A stretch of 64,000 nucleotides of DNA from Capitulum mitella (Eukaryota > Arthropoda > Thecostraca > Pollicipedomorpha > Pollicipedidae): assembly GCA_030062745.1 (NCBI GenBank), contig CP099846.1, forward strand, positions 2,232,001 to 2,296,000, given 5' to 3'. The stretch's first letter is position 1. The number at the start of each line of letters is the position of its first letter. Under the pieces are notes generated by a model. It ran no database searches. It saw nothing but the letters and a program-made list of their open reading frames with translations, and was not told the DNA's origin. The translations under genes and the position numbers were made by a program. Below, piece by piece: positions 55,501 through 64,000 of the stretch.

Positions 55501-58500
55501 TCATCGTCGATTTTATCAGTGAACGCTGGACACATGTGCTGGGGTGCGGCCCTGCTGCTGGCTTTCGTGACACTGGCAAATTGTTGCGTGCCGTGGCAGC
55601 GGGAGAGCCCTAAGGGCCAGCGGCTAAAGGTTCGGCGGGCTGTCCGTGGCCAGGGATGGCCCACGCTGAAAGGCCGATACGACGGCTCGTGCTGACAGCA
55701 AACACGGAAAACCTTGGTGTGTGTCCCAAACAGCGCAGCTGGCGCGGTCGAAAAAACTGACTCCGTCGTCGTGCAGTCCATGAACGGTGGCAGGAGCTGC
55801 CGACTCCTGCAGCGCCGACGTCCGACGCCGCCGGGGCAGCGCCCTCGGACAAAGGTAATCCCGGCCACGTGCGGAGCGGTGCCGCTCCCAGTCGGAGGCC
55901 CCGCGCTCACGTGGGCCGTCACTGCCTTCCGCCATCGGCGGCCGGCCTCGGCCGAAAGGCTCTGCCCGGGAGCTGGCTGCGTTCGACAGAATCTCTGATA
56001 ATGCTTAGCGGTCAGCCGGGGTTTATGGGCTTCTCGGTTTATCGGTTAAACGGTCTAAAGCTGCCGCATTCGAAGCAGCATTCCTGAGCGATATAAACAG
56101 GGCTTCTCGGTACCGTGGGTGGATCTGAAACAGGGTGGAAGATATTTCTGCATCCTGTTCCGAGGTCTTCTTACAGTTTCACGCTAACTTTGCTCCATGC
56201 CCACGGCCGCCGTACCTCTCTGCGGTGAAGGATGCAGCTCGTTCACCTGCGCTTCCGGCCGTCACCAGTACCGGTGTGCCGCACGGTCTGCCTGCAGTGA
56301 CGGGGAAAGCGTCAGAAGAGCCACCGCCGGGGGTGACCAACATGAGACGCCGCGCTGGCTTAGAGCTCCGGGATGTTGCCGGGGTTCAGACAGTAACGCA
56401 AGGCAATGGAAGCACCACCGCTATAAGACCAGTGCAGATCGTCAGTCCCCAACTCGTCCGTCCTCAGATTGCTAGACAAGGCTGCCTGTGGCCATTGCTC
56501 TGGGGCATGGCGCAACACGTGGCCTCGACGAAAAGGTCAAACGGCGATCGCTTTGGTACTGACAGATCGTCGGTGACATTGACGGCTGCGATGTAGGACA
56601 TGAAGCTCGCGACGTCATCGACGCCTCGTCGACTGGATGCCACGTTCGTGCGACGTCGGTGGGAGGGGCGGATCTGGGGGTCTGGAAGAGGCCAGGTGCA
56701 CGAGCTAGCCTGAGCTACGGGATGAAGGTGACAAATACTCAGGCAATGTGCCGTACCCGGACTTTGCATTCCACGCTCAAAACGACGGACGAAATGAGCC
56801 CATGGTGACAACAGCTAGCAGAGCTTTGGAATGTTTCACGGAAGCTCACGTTTTGTCGGAAAAGCACTGGTTGACACGATACTGCTGGATGCACGCAGAA
56901 CAGAGATTACCTTTTATACACAGCTCTTGAAGACTCCATTTAAGGTTGTCCGGCCCCAGCAACTTCCGATTTGGCACCGAAAAATAAGTTGGAGAAGACG
57001 ACCCCCCTCCTCCAGTAGGTCATCGACTCTGTTTCGTGCCACGCTTGCACCTGCCGGTTACAAATGTAGTCGGTTATACCACTTGTAGCTCCGTGATAGG
57101 TGTGCTTGAACGTCCAACGCAGTCGCGTCACTATCGTAATAAACTGGTAGCTGTCATCATAAAGGCGAACATGAAGATCTCGATTTCAGAATAAATGAAT
57201 GATTCATGACCATCCGTGCGGGAATGCCTACGTTTCCTTCCAATGCTGCTCCGATTGCCCACGGTCCTACATCCCTAGTCACATTCTATAGTGTACGTTA
57301 CGTGTTTTCACAACCCCTTTCCCATCTGGCAGCAACGGCAGGAATGACCTAAGGTTTCGGTCAGTCCCCCCCCCCGGTAGTGCACGGAGTCTAACGCTGA
57401 GTGGAGGACTCCATGCCACCGTGGCCTCTGTTCTGGGTCACCATGATTTGCGGCATTGAGCTCCTTACATGTTGTCTGATTTGCACCACAAACGTTTCCC
57501 AGCAATCGATGCGGAGACTGAAATGGTGGCGTGCAAAGGTTTGTCAACGTGAAACCATGATTGCTGAAGTTATCGAGAAAAACAGAACACTCGGGACTTG
57601 ACACCGACAGAAGTCAGTTAACCGAGATGATCCCGAGTTTACTGAAAACATACACCAGATGTAGAAAGGATTTACGAAAAGGCACACCAAGTTTCGTATC
57701 ACTGCGCGACTTCGTTTTTGTTTTAGCTATCTTCGGAAAGGTAGAGGATCCCCTTATTATGATTCTTATTATGTCTTACACAACTTGATATGTTTCTCTT
57801 ATAATCCGGGAAGTTTTTGGAATCCCCGGCTCGCCGAGGGCTATGCGATCCGGAGACACATTATTGTGGTACAGTAACGTGGTATATGACACGATGAGAC
57901 CATGCATGGTACCGTGACACGGTGTTTGGTACGGTAGCCCATTACATGACCGAGTAGCAGTATTTGATACGGCGGCACGGATCCGCCACGCCAGATCAAT
58001 ACACGTCACGGCAACACGGTTCCAGCTCGGCGGCCCGGTACACAGCGCGGTCCCGCGGTACACAGCACGGTCCCGCGGTACACAGCACGGCGGCCCGGTA
58101 CACAGCGCGGTCCCGCGGTACACGACACGGCGGCCCGGTGCGCCGTCCGGGGCCGACACCAGGGCGGTTACGGCGCCCCGGGCTGTCGGGCCCTGGCCGT
58201 CTGTAGCGCCGCCCGCCGCCGACGATGACAGCCGGGTCATCGATCGGCCGGCAGGACCTTTGGCCGCCGGCTGCACGCGCTCGCAGAGGTCCGGGTCACC
58301 GCCGCGGGGGCCGGCCTCAGGGCCACCCGCGGCGCCGGGGTTCACCCAACAGGCTGACAGGCCCGCAGGAACGACTTTAATGGGTATGGTAAGGTGCAGT
58401 CAACTTGACGTGATTGTTCTTCCCATACGACATCGCTGGGCGCATGTAAAAATTGGCGAAAAACGGGGACGTGCGCAACGCTATCTGCCGTACAGACAGG

Positions 58501-59240
58501 TAAATATTGCCAGGTGTCTGGGAACTATCGAGAAGAGTTATCGCTCGGGTAAATGGTACGCCGGCAACGGATAACCGGCTGAGCCGTTCTTCAGACATCA
58601 TGCCTTCAGACACGCACCCACGGTGTTATGATATCCCGTTTACGTTAATCCGCAGCATCTTGGAGATCAAACACATGCTTCTGTCAGCTCGTGCGCTACC
58701 ACTGAATGCGTGGCAGGAATCAGGACGGCCGCGATGCTCATACTCTGCCACTCGGACCGTCGTGACCGACGCCAGCCTCAGGCTGCAGTCTGTGGCTCAC
58801 CTCGGGGCTTAGCGAGCGTTGCCAGTCGTATCATCGAGGGCGGTTATTGTGGAATGTGGACGACGTGCCGCTGCAAGGCCGTCGAGAATGTTTCTGTTCC
58901 TTTCCCCTCCGTCTGGAAACTGAGGGTCGTTTCTCTCTATTAATCGTCCTCTCGTGAAGTCACCAGTTATTTCCGTCCCATCTCAGTTTTGTCTGCACCG
59001 TCCAGCCAAAGTTAAATATTGTATGTAAGGAAGTCTCCTCCTCGTCTAGTGACAGTCTGCTCACTTGTCATTATGTTGGCAGACCTTGATCATTCGACGG
59101 AGCAGCAGCAGGCAGACCGACAGACATACCTGAGGCACTAAAGCCTGCCACGGCAAACTGCGTCGGTGGCCGGTCGGATCACAAAACCACAACAGACGAC
59201 GATGCTGTCAGAGAAAATCTGCTTTGGCCGCATAGCCCAC
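55501..59240. other. Intergenic, moderately GC-rich, no gene supported
   Basis: Frames at 55497-55998 and 56135-56596 have no domain or start context. The 20-bp minisatellite is the only clear structure. Confidence 0.35.
58018..58140. repeat. 20-bp minisatellite
   Basis: CGGTACACAGC(G/A)CGGTCCCG units with a CGGCGGCC variant. Older diverged GGTACNGT units extend left to about 57870. Confidence 0.75.
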
Positions 59241-59242
59241 TG

Positions 59243-59466
59243 TTAAATGGGCCCAGCTGCGAGGATCATCTTGCGGTCGCCCTTCGTCTTCAGGCAGGAA
59301 AGGTCGAGGTGAACGTTAAGCACACCTTGCTTGCTTTCTGCCTTCACCATAAGCTCCGCCTTGTCCGCGATCACTGCACCCTGGTCTTCTGGCGTGGAAC
59401 GCATCACAGGGACCACGCTTCGTGAAACGTTAAGCATGGTTTCGTAGGTTTTATCTTCACGGGGAA
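59243..59466 (-). CDS. Probable terminal coding exon, protein family not recognised
   Basis: Read leftward, the frame gives PREDKTYETMLNVSRSVVPV, then residues rich in charged and hydrophobic side chains (ADKAELMVKAESKQGVL, LDLSCLKTKGDRKMILAAGP), then a TAA at 59243-59245. Codon third positions are mostly G or C although the surroundings are not GC-rich. The residue mix is balanced, unlike the Arg/Pro-rich chance frames elsewhere. An in-frame stop lies just upstream, and an AG at 59467-59468 after a short pyrimidine run (CTGTTTTC) can serve as acceptor. The exon would then be about 74 codons entered in phase 1. An ATG exists at 59437 if this is instead a small gene. No polyadenylation signal was identified and the family is unknown to me. 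Confidence 0.5.
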
Positions 59467-59669
59467 CTTACGTCTTGTCGAAAACAGATTGTCTGTCCGT
59501 CTCTAGGGAAGGTTTTGTAAATTAGATCTCTCCTGTTTCCCTACGCCGTTATCGCAGACCTTCGTAAGGAACATTTTATTACTAGCGATTTTAGTCTCTT
59601 TCGAAATATTCATTATTCAGCTCCAGATCTGAGGTGTGTTCAGTTTCTTTTTTTCATTACTGTTGTCAG

Positions 59670-59990
59670 CTACATTTCGTCATACATATCCGTATTCTTT
59701 CGGTAGCTGTTAATCCCACGCGCAGAACTATGGCGGCATCTATGAACCTGGGAGTTAGTCTTTACCTCCGCTTTGGTTGTTCTGACAACTTCTGAAGGAC
59801 AGCTGTAGCCGACGCACATTTTCACTAGGTGGAGGAAGGGCCCCTTTAACGCACACTGAAACAGTAAACAATAACTCTGCCTAAACTGTAGGATTTTTGT
59901 ATTCATAATTCGGGGAACAGCAAACTTATTTGATTGCCTACGAAAAGCAAAGGGGCAAAGGGTCTTGATGAAAGAACACAGGCGATACAT
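59670..59990 (-). CDS. Open frame of 106 codons, hypothetical
   Basis: An ATG-initiated frame (MYRLCSFIKTLCPF...) runs 106 codons through DNA without GC bias. It contains a Cys/Phe-rich first half and a basic second half. It lies upstream, on the same strand, of the probable terminal exon at 59243-59466, so it could belong to the same gene, but no splice junction links them convincingly. Frames of this length occur by chance in a window this size. Confidence 0.2.
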   Translation of the reverse strand: MYRLCSFIKTLCPFAFRRQSNKFAVPRIMNTKILQFRQSYCLLFQCALKGPFLHLVKMCVGYSCPSEVVRTTKAEVKTNSQVHRCRHSSARGINSYRKNTDMYDEM

Positions 59991-59994
59991 TCAT

Positions 59995-61639
59995 TTTAAC
60001 TGACGTACTCAAATGCACGGAATTAGGAACCTTGTGCCATATTGTTGCACAGCCAGGCTTCCTAAAAACTCACATTTTGCAAGCAGTTCGTGATTGTTAA
60101 AGTAATGGCCAACCGCAGTTTGAGGACGTTGAAATGGGAGGCGCACGCTGTCAGTAAGAGATGAAGAGGGCACGGAATCTCATGAGCTCCATGAATCTCA
60201 TAAGTTTTCCGTGAAATGGAACTGCTTCCGAAATCTGACAAAAGACGAAAAACGGGATGCACGCCATGCGTCCTGTCGCCCCGTCCTCATTCCTGCGAGT
60301 GCGGCCACCCGCTGCGTGTGTGCCGTACTCGGTCCGTGCTCAGTAGTGGGCCGTGTGGTAGCAGCCCGTATCGCATAACAAATATTCCAAGTATTTTACG
60401 GTATCAAATCTTAGTCTTAAACGTGTGTAACCTATGGTGCCGGTGACCTCTACGCTACCGTCTTTGTTTGGGTTAGTGTTATCTCGGGTCAAAATCATGA
60501 ATAGAGGTTGTTGACCCTTTTCACCTTTAATCGACCTTTGAGAGATCATGATGTAATTGGAAACGGTGATTTGTATACCAATTAAAATTTGAGCCCTTAT
60601 TTGTACCTATAAGTCATTCTGGGCCCATTAAAAACATCCTTTAAGTTACGTCTCATAGGCTCCAATGAAAACCGGAATCAACCGACATGATGTTCTTTGA
60701 GGTTGCCCCTAAGGACACTGTGAAATCTGAAAGGGGAAACTGTGCATATTTGTATAACTAAAAGACTAAAGTGCACGCTCGTTTTTGTTTCCTTCCTCTG
60801 TCGCGTCAGGCTTGAAAATGTCTGGTAGGGCTTGCACCCCCTCCGTAATATCGAAGGCCAAACAGCAAACACGGGTGTGGTTACATCTTTAGACAATATT
60901 AACAGCGAAAGAATGAACTCCCTGACAGTTTTGGGTAAGTGGCAAACTATTGGCAAGCACTTAATCTGTTTAGAACAAGACCGTGCACGTTTTATTTGCC
61001 TTTAAGATATTGACAAGTAACCGTGTGCAATTAAGAACGCAAGGATCGTGCGATATTTGTAATACACGTCCAAATGAGCACACTTCAGCAAAACTCAGGA
61101 CTGTTCACATCTGGATGATATTTGTGCTGGTCAATCTTGCTGACCAGCGAAACGCGTGTTTTTGCATCCTAGTAACACACGACTGGAAAAGCATGCACGT
61201 TACACGAATTCACGAGGCCATTTGACATCGAAACGTGCAATATTACATCAGGCATGTTTCCGCGAGGCGATTTTAAAAATGCGTTTGTGTAATTAGTCAC
61301 GCTATCCTTTTAAGTGTACTTAAGATGCCGGGGTGCAAATCACACCTTGCAGAAAAGAACGACGCATCAGATGAAGTCAGTCAGCCAATGGCAGTGTACT
61401 TTCTGCAACATCCAGTCATTTTAAGTTTGCGCGTCATTAGGCGCTGTTCGTTTATAGGGCTCTTTCCCTTATAAAATACTATGTATATGCAACTCTATGC
61501 GGCTAGCAAGGTTACCTCATGGTGAAAAAATGATTGGCGAGGCCACATAGGTCAAGCCGTTATGACGTAATCACCTCATTCACACATGCAGCTTTCAGAC
61601 ATTGTTTACACCACCATCCGTTATTTTGAGCGTCTGCAT
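59995..61639. other. Intergenic, nothing recognised
   Basis: Ordinary composition. Scattered GACCTTTG/AGGTCA words at 60460-60560 hint at an old TTAA-type fragment, but no terminus is visible. Confidence 0.35.
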
Positions 61640-61870
61640 TGTTCAGGTAATTTTTCTGTTTACCACGCCCCTGTGCATGTGCATTTGAATTTTGACTTCG
61701 TGTTCTAGATTACTCCTGACAATGGCAGCTGGCCGAAACGTTGAGGCCAATATGTTTTTGATTTCTAACTGAATGTTGTCACAATGTAGTATCTCCTGAT
61801 ATACTGGAGGTCGTTTATTAACTGAATGTATGCAACATTGAATATGTATACGAAATGGATATGTATGCAA
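61640..61870 (+). repeat. Dispersed repeat family S with the GGCCGAAACG hairpin motif
   Basis: Contains CTCCTGACAATGGCAGCTGG and CCGAAACGTTGAGG, then TCTCCTGATATACTGGAGG and TCGTTTATTAACTGAATG. The same two blocks occur at 1329-1400 and 1840-1885. The right part repeats GAATNNGTATACNATAT units. Confidence 0.4.
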
Positions 61871-61962
61871 TATTGAATACGTATACAATATGGAATGTAT
61901 ACAGTATTGAATGCTGTGCCTTCCTTGGGCCGTAGCTAAAATATGTTATGAGGAAAGCCACG

Positions 61963-62165
61963 GGTGCCAAGAATAAGGTCATCCATGTCACACGTGACCG
62001 ACAAAGATCAATGGTTGGCTTCTCTCTGTGATGATTTAGCTTCTGTTCTCCAGTGAGAATAAGGTCAGAATAAGGTCATAGGCGCCAAGAATAAGGTCAT
62101 CCATGTCATACGTGACCGACAGAGACCATTTGTTGGCTTCTCTTGATGGCTATTTAGCATCTGTT
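61963..62165. repeat. 85-bp direct duplication, 118 bp apart
   Basis: GGTGCCAAGAATAAGGTCAT at 61963 and GGCGCCAAGAATAAGGTCAT at 62081 each start an 85-bp unit ending TTTAGC(A/T)TCTGTT. A third partial AATAAGGTCA pair lies between them. Non-coding. Confidence 0.6.
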
Positions 62166-62205
62166 GTGGGACAAAAATGCCTTTAACGATCAAAACATTG
62201 AAGAA

Positions 62206-62243
62206 ATATATATATATATATATTTATATATATACACATATAT
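62206..62243. repeat. (TA)n microsatellite, imperfect
   Basis: TA run interrupted by TTTA and ACACA. Confidence 0.85.
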
Positions 62244-62634
62244 GGGTGTCATTTATTAGCTTGAAGCGAAACTGCAATTCGTTAATGCTCAAAAGGCCAA
62301 AAGTCAGGTTATGTGACTGCCATCGTTGTGAAGTCACACTTTGCCAATTCCGACTTTACTTGTACTTCAAATGTGGTTTCGAAACTGAAAATGTCATATA
62401 CTAACAGGAAATGTTTCATTTTGGTCGACTTTCACAAGCAGACCTGGCCGGTCTGAATATGGTCATCCGGTATCTTTTTCAGCATTTAGTTTTCCAAAAA
62501 AATGTTTCGAGCCCCCAGGAAATGTAAATAATTAAAAGGTATATTCTGTAGTAATCCGCTAATATTAAGAACATTACATAAACAGTAACGTGCAGGTCAA
62601 AGAACGCTTGCACACATCAGCCTGCGCCCGCTGT

Positions 62635-62720
62635 TGCGTGATACAGCTGTAAATGGGACACGGCCGAACAGGAAGCACTAGCGAACCATGGGAAGTCGTT
62701 CTGAGCCTTCCATAAGTGAA
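62635..62720 (+). repeat. Dispersed repeat family R, copy 4, partial
   Basis: GGGACACGGCCGAACAGGA, then ACCATGGGAAGTCGTTCTGA and GCCTTCC, closely matching copy 2. Confidence 0.5.
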
Positions 62721-62952
62721 TAGGCGAATTGATAAGTTGGAGATAAATTAGAGGACGCCCGTAGTTTTTTGGGAAGGGGTGCTTCAGACGCTCCTGCATG
62801 AATTTTTGGCAGGAACGACGTCTTTGGGGGAGTCTACTGACATTCGGGCATCCGCTCATCTGTGATGTGTCAGTACAAATGTGGCGCATATCCAACAAAT
62901 AACGCAGTAACAATTACTGTCAAAAGTGATAAAGTTTGTACTATTAGCTTAC

Positions 62953-63103
62953 CATTGATAGTTTTTGCATTTCGGAACTTCAAATGAGGGCCAAGTTCAT
63001 ACAATTTCGATTCGATGTACGAATCGGGTTCCTGTGAATTCATTTTACTCGCAAAAGTCGGCTGATAAACACGCGTAACTTCCATACCTTGGTGTATTGT
63101 CAT
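62953..63103 (-). CDS. Candidate first exon of a small or membrane protein
   Basis: The ATG at 63103 opens a frame MTIHQGMEVTRVYQPTFASK with further polar residues. At 62953 the sequence CAATG|GTAAGC is a good donor (phase 1). If unspliced, the frame continues to about residue 77 with a hydrophobic segment (IVQTLSLLTVIVTALFVGY) able to span a membrane. Either reading is possible. No homologue was recognised and codon bias is not informative. Confidence 0.22.
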
Positions 63104-63539
63104 AGTGCGTCGTCATGGGAAGGTGGAGACTCCGGGAAGTTCAATATTTCACATATCTCTCAATGCGAGGGACTAAAATACGTTGGTTGGGAAAGAGAAA
63201 TGCATACAACAGCATATGTCTGAAGTTAAGAAGTTCAGCGCCTGCCAGATACTTACATTCGCAGAATCATAAAGCCTGAGTAAGCCCATATAAAAACTGC
63301 TGCCTGCATCATGAACGGTCTGCACAGAATCGGCATAAATGCAGGAGCGCGCTCGTGCACCAACAGACCATAGGTGGATTAACGTTAGCATCTGCAATTA
63401 CGCGAGGGTTTTTGCAGTGTGAGTAGGCGTTTAAGGTTGCATTGCATTCAAACCAAAAAAAAAAAAACATTTTCTCGATTTCGTTCTTGGCCGTAAAAAT
63501 TCAGAGGTATATTTTCCAGAAATGGTTTGCGGCTGTTCT

Positions 63540-63790
63540 TCGGGCCAAAGCGTAGACATCACGAACTGCCCCTCTACATGTTGCACGGTCGCGATCGCGG
63601 CCCAGCCGTCCCGCGTCACGGCGCGTCCACCCCCATCCTGGCGGCGGAAATCCGCAGCGGCGGCGGCGCGCGCCGCTATCGTCGCCGACTGGGGGCGGAA
63701 GTGAGTCGGCCACACCGGAACAGGGCGTGGCAGCCGCCGACCCCGACCGGACCCGGCCCAGCCACCACACCGCGAACCCTGCAGCGTGCA
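63540..63790. other. GC/CpG-rich island, no exon recognised
   Basis: Short GC-rich island at the right end, followed by the 31-bp minisatellite. Overlapping open frames on both strands are without motif. Confidence 0.35.
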
Positions 63791-63849
63791 ACGCCCCTGG
63801 TGAAACCACGGGACTCTCGCTGCATGCGCTCATCTTGCCATTGGGATTG

Positions 63850-64000
63850 GCAGCTTGACTTCCATTTGACCTCTGGAACAGCAGCTTGATTTCGGCTTGA
63901 CTTCTGGAACAGCAGCTTGACTTCAAGTTGACCTCTGGACCAGTGAGTCGACCTGCACTAGCACTCTAGAACAGCAGCCTGACCTGAGCTCGTCAACTGG
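63850..64000. repeat. 31-bp minisatellite running to the window edge
   Basis: GCAGCTTGA starts at 63850, 63881 and 63912 (31 bp apart) and GCAGCCTGA near 63973. Units contain TTGACCTCTGGAACA. Confidence 0.75.

Noticed and set aside
61712..61745. Hammerhead-ribozyme-like core (CTGA...GGCC GAAAC)
   Set aside because: The CTGANGA box is imperfect (CTGACAA), an extra T precedes stem II, and stems I and III are not apparent. The copy at 1840-1885 has CTGAAGA but the same extra base.

Overview
The window is eukaryotic nuclear DNA, most likely from an arthropod. Only a few short stretches can be supported as exons, separated by tens of kilobases of transposon remnants, minisatellites and GC-rich islands. 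There is no operon structure, rRNA, CRISPR array or recognisable tRNA. The arthropod call rests on one clear gene, an Id/extramacrochaetae helix-loop-helix exon at 50367-50651 (+). A three-copy CCTAA run at 41557-41574 is compatible but weak support. I cannot name the species.

Genes: (1) the Id/emc first coding exon, with an HLH domain, no DNA-binding basic region and a clean splice donor, in a CpG-rich island with a palindromic pair of CCAAT boxes upstream; (2) a first coding exon at 16288-16411 (-) encoding a signal peptide and a short mature N-terminus, ending in a phase-1 GTGAGT donor; (3) a probable last exon at 59243-59466 (-) with strongly coding-like composition but no family I recognise; (4) weaker single-exon candidates at 62953-63103, 59670-59990, 9499-9744 and 46198-46510. 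Most longer open frames lie in arginine/proline/alanine-rich islands and look like composition artefacts.

Mobile DNA: at least eight elements or fragments begin CCC and end GGG next to TTAA or near-TTAA sites, as piggyBac-like non-autonomous elements do. They include a head-to-tail pair of 1170 and 1171 bp sharing one degenerate target site (6854-9198). One element (40518-41924) is nested inside a 3.56-kb hAT-like element (39451-43012) that itself landed in a (TA)n microsatellite and keeps a frameshifted BED zinc-finger remnant. Two hAT-type MITEs keep 7-of-8 target duplications (27026-27192, 33725-34005); the second splits a copy of another dispersed repeat. A PIF/Harbinger transposase remnant lies at 43702-43983, and a TIR element with 30-bp ends at 44311-45282. 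No LINE or LTR coding sequence was recognised.

Tandem repeats: there are more than ten unrelated minisatellites, several with constant periods (44, 29, 28, 34 and 31 bp). GC-rich islands at about 3.6-5.1, 13.1-14.8, 16.2-16.6, 19.0-19.3, 20.1-21.3, 33.0-33.4, 50.0-54.8 and 63.5-63.8 kb alternate with AT-rich repeat DNA. The two best first exons both lie in such islands, so the others are candidate promoters or enhancers.
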